This document shows positions 42,952 through 51,115 of a stretch of 64,000 nucleotides of DNA, one piece after another (positions within the stretch are counted from its first letter, which is position 1; the number at the start of each line of letters is the position of its first letter). The stretch covers positions 41,533 to 105,532 of the forward strand of contig CATABD010000001.1 in NCBI GenBank assembly GCA_949494735.1, written 5' to 3'. This DNA comes from an uncultured Oscillospiraceae bacterium (GTDB lineage: Bacteria; Bacillota; Clostridia; Oscillospirales; Oscillospiraceae). The notes beneath the pieces are model-generated. The model saw only the letters and a list, made by a program, of their open reading frames with translations, was not told the origin of the DNA and made no database searches. The position numbers and the translations under genes are program-made.

Positions 42952-43014
42952 GACCGATTTTGCGTTGGACCCAGGGCCGGAGAACCACGAAACCCCCGGT
43001 TGAACTTACCGATT

Positions 43015-43043
43015 ATTTTAGTATAATCCGCGCAACTTTTCAA
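43015..43043 (-). promoter_or_regulatory. Candidate promoter of the Opp-type operon
   Basis: Minus strand TTGAAA (43038-43043), 17-base spacer, TAAAAT (43015-43020). It lies in a locally AT-rich stretch of the 634-base gap 42708-43341, which otherwise holds the leader hairpins and, at 43227-43256, a GC-rich stem-loop after the blaR1-like gene. Confidence 0.5.
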
Positions 43044-43341
43044 TGAGAAGCCTGCATTTTTTCTTTTTTCTGTAAAATCGCTAAAAAGACACGCTGTTTT
43101 TTCGGCTCCAATTAGTGAATTTGTTTGTTTTCTTCCACAGCCTTCCAATCTTTTTGGGGCTGAGCGCCCGCCCGGCGCATACATTCGTTTCTCTCGGGCG
43201 GTCTTTTGTTTCGGGCGGGACATGGGAGGGCCGCCGGAGCCATTCTCCGGCGGTCCTGACCCGCGAAAAGCGCCCTGGGCTGTCCGTGTCTGAAAGTGTG
43301 AGAATTTTAAATTCATTTTCCCCGGCGGCCCGTCCGGTTAT

Positions 43342-46300
43342 TCAATAGGAGGCGTCCAGCTCCCACTCCTCCTTCCCGATCTGGAAGCCGCCGCCGGTGA
43401 AGTCCAGCCTTACCCTGATGTAGCGCAGCTCATGGAGGTCCGCGCCGGTGAGCTCCATGCTCATCCAGCAAAACACGTTTCCGTCCTCGACGCTGTAGCG
43501 GGCGTGTTCCCCCACGCTGACGGCCTCGACCTCCCCCTTCCTGATCACCATCGGCCCATACGTGCCCGGGCCCTCCAGATAGAACCGGGTCCCCTCCTCG
43601 GTGCATTTGAACTGGCCCGCCACGCCCTCCCTGAGCCCGGACAGGTCGTACTCCTCCAGCGTCTGGGCGTCGAAGGCATGCAGCTCCTGGGCGGGCTCCC
43701 CGGCAAAGCTCAGGTAGTCGAATACGCACACGATCTCGTCCCTGCCGTCGCCGTTCAGGTCCAGCACCTTCACATAGGGCTGGTCCTGGGAGCGCCAATT
43801 GGCGAAAAAGTCCGCCGTCCGGTCCTGGTAGCGCAGCCGCGCCGACCGCAGGCAGCCGCTCCCCGCCTCCCCCATGTCCATTATCTCCGGCTCGACGGCG
43901 TACCACCGCGCCTCCATGGCCGTCTGGTAATCTTTCAGGTTTTCCAGCAGGGATTTGCCCGGGTCGCGGGTGAAGCCCTCCTCGGGGAAGGCGTCCAGCC
44001 ACCACAGGCTGTCGTACAGCCGCCCCTCCTTTTCAAAGGCGCCCAGCAGATCCTGGTCGGTGTTGAGCAGCTGGACGCTGTTTTCCAGCAGGCTGTTCAC
44101 CTTCTCCATGAAGTCGGCGATGGCCTCCGGGTCAAAGTTCTGGTGGAGCATGGGCTGGAAGTTTATGTCGAACTCCACCCGGCCCTCCCGTACCGTCATC
44201 TCCTCCCCGGCGCGGGACAGGGTGAACAGCTCAAAGGTATAGGAGCACACGCCCTGGTACATGGTGGGGTGGTAGCGCAGCAGGCAGTCCTCCCCGTCCA
44301 CCGTGCACAGAAACAGGGCGTTCCAGCCCGCGTGGGCGTAGTAGCCCTCCTCGGAGAAGAGCAGCTTCTCCCCCTCCCAGATCTCCACCCGGCGGCCCAC
44401 CGGCGTGCCGCCCGCCACGATGTCGCACATCTGGACCCGCTCGGCCACGCCGTCCCCGTCCAAGTTGGTGGCACGGGCCTCGCCGTTGGCGTGGTAAAGG
44501 CCTTCCGCGTTTTCATAGCGCTCGACGGAACTCAGCCCCGCCCCTTGCAGGGCGTCCAGCAGGTCGTTGCGGAAGCCCACCGACCCGAACTCGGCCTGGG
44601 TCAGAAAGCGCGTCATCGTTCTGTCCTCTTCGCCGGTGACAGCCACGTAGTTGAAGCCGTTTGTAAAGTTCATCCAGCCCTCGTCGTCCAGGGTCATGCC
44701 GCCGGCCAGCAGGTTTTGGGCAAACTCCGGCACGGTGGTGTGGTACTCGAAGGCCACCTTCCACAGCTCCGCCACCACGTCCTCCCCATCGGCCTGCACT
44801 GTGTAAAGGAAGGGGCCTTCCATGCTCTTGATACGCACCCGGTCGAAGGGCACCGCCTTGGCCAGCAGGACCGGCTCCCACGCCCCTGTCTCATCGTTGT
44901 AGCTCTCGCCCCAGCTGGTGAGCACGCCCCCCGGCACGTCGGCCTGGAACTGGGCGGCCACATAGGCCTTGGCGGCGTTCAGCACGTCCGCCGGGACGGC
45001 GAAGCTGGAAACCGGGTTGTTTCCCGTGTACTGGAAGGCGATTTCCACCACCGGGGTCTTGTGGTTGTTATACCACTCCTCCGCCGCGGTCAGCAGCCGG
45101 GCGGCGATGCGGGCCGCGCGGATGGCCTCCTCGTCGGAGATCGTCTCGGGATAGAGCTGTAACGGGGTGTCCAAGCTGGCACGAGAGGACATGCCTTCCA
45201 CGGGAACCATCTCCGTGACCTGCGCGCCGTGTATTCCGTACAGCTCCACAGTAAATATCCAAAAGATCTCAGGAGGGCCGCTGAACCGCGCGTCCACTCT
45301 GGTGCGCAGGTCCACCGTCCCGCTGTCCGCCCAGTACGCCTCCATGATAACGCCCTCGGGCGCGCCCTCAAAGGGATAGGACATCGTAAGGGTTTTGGCG
45401 GGGGCGCCTGACGGCTGCCAATAGGTCCCCTCTCTCAGCGTCAGGCCGTCCACCTCGCCCTCAATGACCACAAGATCGTTCTCATCCAGGGAAAAGCGCA
45501 GATCGTCCGTCCGGCGGGAGAACCGCTCCCCGTCCTTCACGTCCACGTACATGAATTTCGCGGACTTCTCCGCCTGGAAGACCAAATTGCCGTCCTCAAC
45601 CGTGAAATAGTAACGCTGTATTCCGGCGCTGCCCTCCAGCCCCTCGTCGGCCAGGCAGACCACGCCGTCCTCCTGGGTCCAGGTCCCCATGCCGATGTAG
45701 CTGCTCAAAAGTCCGGCGTAGTAGGAAAACGTGCCGTCCTGGTTCAGGGTCACCGCGAAGTCCCCGCCGAAGCCGCCCGCGTCCCGGATATACGTCATCC
45801 GGCTCACGCCGTAGGGCCAAAGCAGCGCGTCCACCTCTTCCTCCGGCTCGGCCTGTCCGAAGGCGCACGCGCAGGCCAGCGCCGTGGCCAGCACCACGGC
45901 CACCGCCGCCCACAGCCACCGCCTGGGGGCCTGGGCGATGCGGGTGATGCGCTCCTTCAGGCTCCTCTTGTCCCCCGCCATGGTGGTGGTGCACCGGAAC
46001 AGGTCGCCCGGGCCGGGCTTGGCGGTGACCAAGGCCAACAGGGTGTTCCCGTAGGCGGCCCGTTCGCCGTCGCCCAGCCGCCGGAGCGCCCCCTCGTCGC
46101 AGGCCAGCTCGCCGTCCCTCCGGCTCAGCCCCACCGCCAGCCACACCAGCGGGTTCCACCAGTGGACGGCCAGGGCGGCGCACCGCAGGAGGCTCCAGAT
46201 GTGGTCGCCCTGGCGGAAGTGGGTGTACTCGTGGGCCAGCACATGGCGCAGCATGTCCGGGTCCGCCGCCGTCTCGGGGGCGACGTACACCGCCGGGCGG

Positions 46301-46869
46301 ACAATGCCGAACAGGCACGGGGAGGGCAGTCCCCCTGCCTCATACACCGCCAGCGGGCAGTCCGCCCCCTCCAGCGGGACGCGCCCCTTCCGCAGCCGCG
46401 CATAAAACCGCAGGTTGGACGCCAACAGCACCAGCGCCGCCAGCCCGGTCCCCGCCAGCCACGCCCGGCCCAGCCAGGGGGCCAGTGCGCTCAAATCAGG
46501 GGCGGCTGGGGGCTCCGGCGCATCCGGCGCCGCAGGAGAGCCGGGGAGGGTTGGCACACTTCCCGGCTTCACGTCCGTCACAGGCAGGCCGGTTATCCCC
46601 GCCGCCGGGGGCTCAGGCAGACTGGGGGCGGTCATCGCCGGGGGCGGAGCAACCGCGTTCCATTCGGTGCGCGCCTCCGTCAGCGCCCACGTCCCGGCGA
46701 TGGGGGATTCAAACAGCTGCACCGGCACCAGCAGCCGCAGCAGCACCACCGCCCACAGGGCGTAGCGCATACGGGCGCTGATGCGCCTGCCCAGCGCGGC
46801 GCGCAGGGCCAATACCACTAAAATAAGGAATACGGAGGTAAAAACCCACTCCAGCAGCGTCCGCGTCAT
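43342..46869 (-). CDS. BlaR1-like M56 membrane protease with a very large non-penicillin ectodomain
   Basis: 1175 residues. The amino 330 are a BlaR1/MecR1 M56 unit: membrane helices near 8-25, 36-52 and 137-153, zinc motif HEYTH (213-217), ELACDE (254-259), then a fourth helix (about 313-333, WLWAAVAVVLATALACACAF). Family sensors then have a 250-residue penicillin-binding domain; here about 840 residues follow with no SxxK/SxN pattern that I can see. Two calcium/FG-GAP-like loops occur: NLDGDGVAERVQMCD and DLNGDGRDEIVCVFD. The role is presumably to sense an extracellular signal and cleave the BlaI-type repressor. Start overlaps the repressor stop (ATGA). Confidence 0.88.
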   Translation of the reverse strand: MTRTLLEWVFTSVFLILVVLALRAALGRRISARMRYALWAVVLLRLLVPVQLFESPIAGTWALTEARTEWNAVAPPPAMTAPSLPEPPAAGITGLPVTDVKPGSVPTLPGSPAAPDAPEPPAAPDLSALAPWLGRAWLAGTGLAALVLLASNLRFYARLRKGRVPLEGADCPLAVYEAGGLPSPCLFGIVRPAVYVAPETAADPDMLRHVLAHEYTHFRQGDHIWSLLRCAALAVHWWNPLVWLAVGLSRRDGELACDEGALRRLGDGERAAYGNTLLALVTAKPGPGDLFRCTTTMAGDKRSLKERITRIAQAPRRWLWAAVAVVLATALACACAFGQAEPEEEVDALLWPYGVSRMTYIRDAGGFGGDFAVTLNQDGTFSYYAGLLSSYIGMGTWTQEDGVVCLADEGLEGSAGIQRYYFTVEDGNLVFQAEKSAKFMYVDVKDGERFSRRTDDLRFSLDENDLVVIEGEVDGLTLREGTYWQPSGAPAKTLTMSYPFEGAPEGVIMEAYWADSGTVDLRTRVDARFSGPPEIFWIFTVELYGIHGAQVTEMVPVEGMSSRASLDTPLQLYPETISDEEAIRAARIAARLLTAAEEWYNNHKTPVVEIAFQYTGNNPVSSFAVPADVLNAAKAYVAAQFQADVPGGVLTSWGESYNDETGAWEPVLLAKAVPFDRVRIKSMEGPFLYTVQADGEDVVAELWKVAFEYHTTVPEFAQNLLAGGMTLDDEGWMNFTNGFNYVAVTGEEDRTMTRFLTQAEFGSVGFRNDLLDALQGAGLSSVERYENAEGLYHANGEARATNLDGDGVAERVQMCDIVAGGTPVGRRVEIWEGEKLLFSEEGYYAHAGWNALFLCTVDGEDCLLRYHPTMYQGVCSYTFELFTLSRAGEEMTVREGRVEFDINFQPMLHQNFDPEAIADFMEKVNSLLENSVQLLNTDQDLLGAFEKEGRLYDSLWWLDAFPEEGFTRDPGKSLLENLKDYQTAMEARWYAVEPEIMDMGEAGSGCLRSARLRYQDRTADFFANWRSQDQPYVKVLDLNGDGRDEIVCVFDYLSFAGEPAQELHAFDAQTLEEYDLSGLREGVAGQFKCTEEGTRFYLEGPGTYGPMVIRKGEVEAVSVGEHARYSVEDGNVFCWMSMELTGADLHELRYIRVRLDFTGGGFQIGKEEWELDASY

Positions 46870-47267
46870 GCCTTTCCACCCCCTTCAATCCGGTCCAGGA
46901 TGGCGCGCAGCTCCGCCACCTCATCGCCGGACAGCTCCTGGCGCCTGGCCATGGCGCTCATCATCAATCCCACGCTGCCCTGGTACACCCGGTCTAAAAA
47001 GCTGTGGGTCTCGGCGGTGACGGCCTGTTCCCGCTCCACCGCCGGGGTATACAGCTTGCCCCGCGCGCCCTGCTCCGCCCGGACCAGCCCCTTTTCCTCC
47101 ATCCGCCGCAGGGTGGTGATGGTGGTGCTCTTGGCCCACCCCACCTGTCCCCCCAGCGCCGCCACCAGCTGCATCACCGTGCGGGGGCTGTCCTCCCACA
47201 GGCAGCTGAGCACGCTCCACTCGCTGGCGGTGAGCTTGACGCCGCCCATATCCTTTTTGGCCTCCAT
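46866..47267 (-). CDS. BlaI/MecI-family transcriptional repressor
   Basis: 133 residues. Winged helix at about 10-80: LTASEWSVLSCLWEDSPRTV, WAKSTTITTLRRMEEKGLVR. The helical dimer domain follows; the usual cleavage region lies near residue 100 and is short. It should bind the two TACnTTGTn-type palindromes in its own promoter and be inactivated by the protease encoded next. Good GGGAGG site before ATG 47267. No beta-lactamase gene is linked in the window, so the regulated output is unknown. Confidence 0.92.
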   Translation of the reverse strand: MEAKKDMGGVKLTASEWSVLSCLWEDSPRTVMQLVAALGGQVGWAKSTTITTLRRMEEKGLVRAEQGARGKLYTPAVEREQAVTAETHSFLDRVYQGSVGLMMSAMARRQELSGDEVAELRAILDRIEGGGKA

Positions 47268-47287
47268 ATCCGCTTCCTCCCGTTTGG

Positions 47288-47333
47288 TTTACGTTGTAGC
47301 CCTATCATAGCACAGAAGGTTTACATTGTCAAC
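47288..47333 (-). promoter_or_regulatory. Promoter of the BlaI/BlaR1 operon with two operators
   Basis: Minus strand TTGACA (47327-47332), 17-base spacer, TATGAT (47304-47309). Similar palindromic words TTTACATTGTCAA and TTTACGTTGTAG (plus strand, 47320-47332 and 47288-47299) lie over the -35 box and just downstream of the -10. This is the arrangement of autoregulated BlaI operators (TACA-N-TGTA type). Confidence 0.75.
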
Positions 47334-47394
47334 CAATATTGGGAGAAAAAACACCCCAAGGCGGAGGCGAACGCTTTTAGAAGCCCCACACGGC

Positions 47395-47451
47395 GCTGAT
47401 GCGCCGTACATTCGCAGCCGCCGCAGGCGGCGGAGAATTGCGCAGGGGCGG
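47395..47451. repeat. GC-rich double-hairpin repeat
   Basis: Two adjacent stem-loops (GCCGCC GCA GGCGGC and GGGGCGGC TTT GCCGCCCC) joined by CGGAGAATTGCGCA. A similar linker and hairpin (CGGAGAATTTTGCAGGGCGG) occurs at 58314-58333 between the duplicated uvrB ends, so this may be an interspersed repeat family. It lies in the 363-base gap 47268-47630, which also contains the BlaI promoter and a terminator. Confidence 0.45.
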
Positions 47452-47552
47452 CTTTGCCGCCCCTGGCATTCCAATTCCCGGAGGATAAGCGGCCAAAGGG
47501 AGCGGAACCCAAAAGAAAGACACGCCTTTGGGGCAGCTCCCGTAAGGAAGCT

Positions 47553-47590
47553 AATACCCGCTGAAAAACGCTTGTTTTTCAGCGGGTATT
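47553..47590 (+). terminator. Terminator-like hairpin upstream of the orphan gene
   Basis: Seventeen-base perfect stem (47553-47569 with 47574-47590), loop GCTT, followed by GTTTTATAATT on the plus strand. It could terminate plus-strand read-through or act as a leader structure for the gene at 47631. Confidence 0.7.
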
Positions 47591-47630
47591 GTTTTATAAT
47601 TGTTCAGACGGCAAAGGGAGGTTATTCCAT

Positions 47631-48221
47631 ATGGATTTTTTTAAGCATAGGCGGCGTCAGAAAACCGGCGTTCGTCCCCGCCAAATTATCTTTGAGAAAG
47701 AGAATCCTGAAAATACATACATCACCTGGGAAGACAAGATGAAGCCGCGCATTGATCTGGACGACGGTATTACCCGGGAGGAGTATCAGTCCCTGGCTTC
47801 CCGCTGGGATGAGATGATATCCCTGGCTGAGGAGATTATCTGGCGGAACTATCTGAACCCCAACAGTGATGACCTCATGTCCGAGGTAGACTCTTTCCCT
47901 GATATCCGATTCCTTACCGGGAATTACTACGTGGGGGATGTGTCCTATGGCTATGTCTATCGGGATAAAAAACATCGGCCCTACCACATCAAGGAGGGTC
48001 GGCTGCGCCATAAGCACCACAACGGAACGGAATGGATATCGGAATGGCTCTCTCTGGACAGCCCGGAGATTACCCGATATTATCAGATCCTTCTCTCACT
48101 CCGCCTCACCGGCGATGAGAGCGGGAAGGAAGATGACTATATGGGCCTGGATCTGGAGACGGAATTTTTAAAACTGGACGATCCCATAGAATTTGGGATA
48201 CTCTCCCATGACGTAATTTAA
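47631..48221 (+). CDS. Hypothetical protein, orphan gene of lower GC
   Basis: 196 residues from ATG 47631 (MDFFKHRRRQKTGVRPRQII), with GGGAGG ten bases upstream. Soluble, rich in Asp, Glu, Tyr and Arg, with no membrane helix or signal peptide. Central segment FLTGNYYVGDVSYGYVYRDK and a long acidic end. I recognise no family. Base composition is visibly less GC-biased than its neighbours, and it stands alone between two strong hairpins, on the strand opposite to the BlaI/BlaR1 pair; these fit a horizontally acquired cargo gene. Confidence 0.7.
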   Translation: MDFFKHRRRQKTGVRPRQIIFEKENPENTYITWEDKMKPRIDLDDGITREEYQSLASRWDEMISLAEEIIWRNYLNPNSDDLMSEVDSFPDIRFLTGNYYVGDVSYGYVYRDKKHRPYHIKEGRLRHKHHNGTEWISEWLSLDSPEITRYYQILLSLRLTGDESGKEDDYMGLDLETEFLKLDDPIEFGILSHDVI

Positions 48222-48293
48222 TTTGTCAGCCACATTTTTCGTTCTCTCCCACAACACTTTCCCCGAAAGTGTCATAGTGGGTTATACAGTACG

Positions 48294-48333
48294 AAAAGGA
48301 CAAGGCGAACCGTTTGTGGCTCACCTTGTCCTT
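48294..48333 (+). terminator. Hairpin after the orphan gene
   Basis: Ten-base stem AAGGACAAGG / CCTTGTCCTT (48294-48303 with 48324-48333) around a 20-base loop, 72 bases after the stop codon. T-run weak. The rest of 48222-48490 shows nothing else I can support. Confidence 0.5.
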
Positions 48334-48491
48334 AACTTCTTTATGAAGACTTACCCTTCAGCGTGTCTTTCTTTTGGGTTCATGTGGCAAAACCACTATC
48401 CACAGGTCAGATAAAACGGGACCCCTATGAAAGCCCCCCTCAGCTTTCGTGGGGATAAGGAGCCGCAGCAGAATGAGCGGGCGGTGACCTT

Positions 48492-48528
48492 AAAAAAATC
48501 GCCGCAAGCGATATGACGCTTGCGGCGA
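48492..48528 (-). terminator. Terminator of tRNA-Leu(CAG)
   Basis: Twelve-base stem TCGCCGCAAGCG / CGCTTGCGGCGA (48499-48510 with 48517-48528) followed on the minus strand by seven T (48492-48498). It sits three bases from the encoded CCA end. Confidence 0.9.
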
Positions 48529-48530
48529 CG

Positions 48531-48617
48531 TGGTGCGCGAGGCGGGAGTCGAACCCGCACGCCCTTGCGAGCACTGGCACCTGAAGCCAGCGAGTCTACC
48601 AATTCCACCACTCGCGC
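48531..48617 (-). tRNA. tRNA-Leu, anticodon CAG
   Basis: 87 bases including encoded CCA. Acceptor GCGCGAG (48611-48617) pairs with CTCGCGC; anticodon arm CTGGC-TTCAGGT-GCCAG gives CAG; the long variable arm typical of leucine tRNAs is present; the T-arm reads GCGGG-TTCGACT-CCCGC. Own promoter (48649-48677) and terminator (48492-48528). Confidence 0.97.
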
Positions 48618-48648
48618 ATCTGGGCGCTTGACGTTCAGCGCGAAATAA

Positions 48649-48677
48649 ATAGTACCATGCCGGACGCCGGTTGTCAA
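48649..48677 (-). promoter_or_regulatory. Promoter of tRNA-Leu(CAG)
   Basis: Minus strand TTGACA (48672-48677), 17-base spacer, TACTAT (48649-48654), about 32 bases before the mature 5' end. Divergent from the promoter of the other tRNA-Leu gene. Confidence 0.85.
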
Positions 48678-48691
48678 CAGTTTTTTTACTC

Positions 48692-48720
48692 TTGACAAAA
48701 AAGTTTTTGCGCATTATAAT
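48692..48720 (+). promoter_or_regulatory. Consensus promoter of tRNA-Leu(GAG)
   Basis: Perfect TTGACA (48692-48697), 17-base spacer, perfect TATAAT (48715-48720), 43 bases before the mature tRNA. Its -35 lies 14 bases from the -35 of the divergent tRNA promoter. Confidence 0.92.
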
Positions 48721-48763
48721 CTGCTTATTCCCGTCGGAGGGAAACCCTCCCGGCGCGTGCGAC

Positions 48764-48849
48764 GCGGATGTGCTGGAACTGGTAGACTGGCTAGCTTGAG
48801 GTGCTAGTGGCCCACGGCCGTACGGGTTCGAGTCCCGTCATCCGCACCA
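48764..48849 (+). tRNA. tRNA-Leu, anticodon GAG
   Basis: 86 bases including encoded CCA. Acceptor GCGGATG pairs with CATCCGC (48839-48845); anticodon arm CTAGC-TTGAGGT-GCTAG gives GAG; long variable arm; T-arm ACGGG-TTCGAGT-CCCGT. Immediately followed by an inverted-repeat structure at 48855-48915. Confidence 0.97.
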
Positions 48850-48854
48850 GTTCA

Positions 48855-48915
48855 GAAATTCCCACCACCGTTCCGTTTCCGGCTTCGCCGAAAACTATAC
48901 TCTGGTGGGAATTTC
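48855..48915. repeat. Inverted-repeat hairpin directly after tRNA-Leu(GAG)
   Basis: Thirteen-base perfect arms GAAATTCCCACCA (48855-48867) and TGGTGGGAATTTC (48903-48915), with an inner hairpin CGGC-TTC-GCCG. It starts five bases after the tRNA CCA. No T-run; it could be a 3' processing structure or a small palindromic repeat placed at a tRNA end. Confidence 0.6.
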
Positions 48916-49020
48916 TTCGCTTCCACCCAAGACCCGCTGCGCTGGGTTCTCGGTGGGGCCGCCCTGCGGGCGGCTGCCGCATCAAATTCCGGATAGCGGT
49001 TTTGCCACACCACGCCAACT

Positions 49021-49055
49021 GAGAGAGACACGCCGTTGGCGTGCCTCTCTTTTTT
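49021..49055 (+). terminator. Terminator downstream of tRNA-Leu(GAG)
   Basis: Stem of about 13 pairs (49021-49034 with 49038-49051), loop GTT, then a run of T. It ends the tRNA transcript before the activase gene cluster at 49106. Confidence 0.8.
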
Positions 49056-49105
49056 GTCTCCCGGCGGCCCTGCCGCCCATCCCAACAACACAGAGGATTG
49101 CCAAC

Positions 49106-50035
49106 ATGGAAAAACAGACCATAACCATCGGCCTGCCCCGGGCCCTGCTGTATTACCGTTATTATGCCCTCTGGCGCACCTTTTTCCAGGAGCTGGGCAT
49201 CGAGGTGGCGGTCAGCACCCCCACCGACCGGGATATTCTGGACCGGGGTACAGCCCTGGCCATCGACGAGGCCTGCCTGTCGCTGAAAATCTACCTGGGC
49301 CACGTGGCCGCGCTGGTCGGGAAGTGCGACTACATCCTGGTCCCCCGGGTGAGCAATTTCGGGCGGCATCGGAACATGTGCACCCGGTTTGAGTCCACCC
49401 CCGACCTGGTGCGCAGCGTATTCCGGGATTCCGGCCAGAGCTTCCTCTCCTACGAGGTGGACGAGGAGCAGAAAAAGACGGAGGAGGACGCTTTCCTGGA
49501 CCTGGGCAAACGCCTGGGCTGCCCGCCCAAGGCCGTGAAGCGGGCCTATAAGCAGGCAAAAAAAGCGGAAGCCGCCCACCACAAGGCCCGCGTGCAGAGA
49601 TACGAGCAGCAGTACAAGCGGGACGGCCTCAAGGTGCTCATCGCCGCCCACAGCTACGTCATGGAGGACCCGTACATGGGCCGGCCGGTCACCGACTACC
49701 TGAAGCGGGTGGGGGTGATCCCCCTGCGGGCGGACATGGTAGACCGGGACGGGGCGCTGAAAAAGGGACGGGAGCTGTCCCCCACCTGCAAGTGGGAGAT
49801 CAGCCGGGAAATCCTGGGCGGCATCGCCATGCACCGGGACGATGTGGACGGCATCATCCTGCTCAGCGCCTTCCCCTGCGGGCCCGACGCCATGGTCAAC
49901 GAGCTCATCGCCCGGCGGGTGAAGGGCGTGCCCATGCTGAACCTAGTGCTGGACAGCCAGAGCGGCACCGCCGGGGTGGAGACCCGGCTGGAGAGCTTCA
50001 TCGACATCATCCGCTTTCAGGAGGGCAAATTGTAA
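49106..50035 (+). CDS. Acyl-CoA dehydratase activase-associated protein, DUF2229/COG3580 type
   Basis: 309 residues from ATG 49106 (MEKQTITIGLPRALLYYRYY), which fits the family opening; the frame is open upstream into the tRNA region but the similarity is not. Family traits: PRALLYYRYYALWRTFF, DEACLSLKIYLGHVAALVGK, and LIAAHSYVMEDPYMGRPVTD. Proteins of this type occur as domains of the approximately 1400-residue relatives of the 2-hydroxyglutaryl-CoA dehydratase activases; their reaction is unknown. The first of three overlapping genes. The ribosome binding site is weak (GAGG). Its TAA overlaps the ATG of the next gene by one base. Confidence 0.8.
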   Translation: MEKQTITIGLPRALLYYRYYALWRTFFQELGIEVAVSTPTDRDILDRGTALAIDEACLSLKIYLGHVAALVGKCDYILVPRVSNFGRHRNMCTRFESTPDLVRSVFRDSGQSFLSYEVDEEQKKTEEDAFLDLGKRLGCPPKAVKRAYKQAKKAEAAHHKARVQRYEQQYKRDGLKVLIAAHSYVMEDPYMGRPVTDYLKRVGVIPLRADMVDRDGALKKGRELSPTCKWEISREILGGIAMHRDDVDGIILLSAFPCGPDAMVNELIARRVKGVPMLNLVLDSQSGTAGVETRLESFIDIIRFQEGKL

Positions 50036-51114
50036 TGGCAGAGGTAAAGACCAGAAAGGTGGCTTTCCCCCGGTACGCGGAGTATAGCTGCGCCTTCAAA
50101 TACATTGTGGAGCAGGCCCTGGGCTGCAAGTACGTCATGCCCCCCGCCCTCACCAAGCGCACCATGGAGCTGGGCACCAAGTACAGCCCCGACTTTGTGT
50201 GCACCCCCTTCAAAACCATGCTGGGCAGCATCATCGAGGCGCTGGAGGCCGGGGCGGACACCCTGATGATGACCCATGGGCTGTGCCGGCTGGGGTACTA
50301 CGGGGAACTGCTGGAGCAGATCCTCCGGGATCTGGGCTACCAGTTTGACTTCATCAACCTGTCCGAGTACGACATGTCCAAGAAAAAGGAGTATATCCGC
50401 ATCGTCCGCCGCTTCAACCCCAAGGTGAACTACGCCCGGTTCCTGGTCCAGTTCATGGAGGGCCTGCGGATGACGGAGTACGTGGACGAGATCACCGCCG
50501 AGTATTACAAGGGCTGCGGGTTCGACGCCTCCGGCGGCCAGTATAAGCGGGCCTACCAGGACTTCCTCACCGCCATGTACACCGCCCAGGGCCGCGCCGA
50601 TGTGGAGGCGGGCTACCGCGCCGCCAAGCGCTCCCTCCAATCCATCCCCCTGGACAAGCCCCAGCGGCCCCTGCGGGTGGGCATCCTGGGGGAGTTCTAT
50701 ACCGCCATGGACGCCTTTTCCAACCTGGAGCTGGAGCAGAAGCTGGCGGACATGGGGGTGGAGGTCCACCGCTGGATGAATGTCACCAACCAGTTCCTGC
50801 GCTACGGCAGCGGGCAGAAGAACCTGCGGGTGAAGATTCAGGACCTGTCCCAGTACGACATGGGCCCCACCTCCACCGCCAATATCTGGTATGCCCGGGA
50901 GTGCGCCGAGCGGGGCTATGACGGCCTGGTCCACATCAAGTCCTCCGGGTGCACCCCGGAGATCGACGTGATGCCGGTGCTGCAAACTATCAGCACAGAC
51001 TACAAAATCCCCGTGCTCTACCTCACCTATGACGCCCAGACCAGCGACGTGGGGCTCATGACCCGGCTGGAGGCGTTTTACGACATGATCGACATGAGAA
51101 AGAAGGTACTCTGA
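50035..51114 (+). CDS. Acyl-CoA dehydratase-related protein, COG3581 type
   Basis: 359 residues from ATG 50035, in a TAATG overlap with the previous gene. Contains FVCTPFKTMLGSIIEALEAG, DTLMMTHGLCRLGYYGELLE and LTYDAQTSDVGLMTRLEAFY, as found in the dehydratase-like part of large fused activase proteins (related to the HgdB/BcrB D-subunit family). Conserved Cys in several positions could bind an iron-sulphur cluster. A stop and a TTG start for the activase follow within two bases. Probably acts as a complex with its two neighbours. Confidence 0.8.
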   Translation: MAEVKTRKVAFPRYAEYSCAFKYIVEQALGCKYVMPPALTKRTMELGTKYSPDFVCTPFKTMLGSIIEALEAGADTLMMTHGLCRLGYYGELLEQILRDLGYQFDFINLSEYDMSKKKEYIRIVRRFNPKVNYARFLVQFMEGLRMTEYVDEITAEYYKGCGFDASGGQYKRAYQDFLTAMYTAQGRADVEAGYRAAKRSLQSIPLDKPQRPLRVGILGEFYTAMDAFSNLELEQKLADMGVEVHRWMNVTNQFLRYGSGQKNLRVKIQDLSQYDMGPTSTANIWYARECAERGYDGLVHIKSSGCTPEIDVMPVLQTISTDYKIPVLYLTYDAQTSDVGLMTRLEAFYDMIDMRKKVL

Positions 51115-51115
51115 T

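Noticed and set aside
43342-46869. Beta-lactam resistance sensor BlaR1
   Set aside because: M56 protease part fits, but the ectodomain has no penicillin-binding motifs and no beta-lactamase gene is linked.
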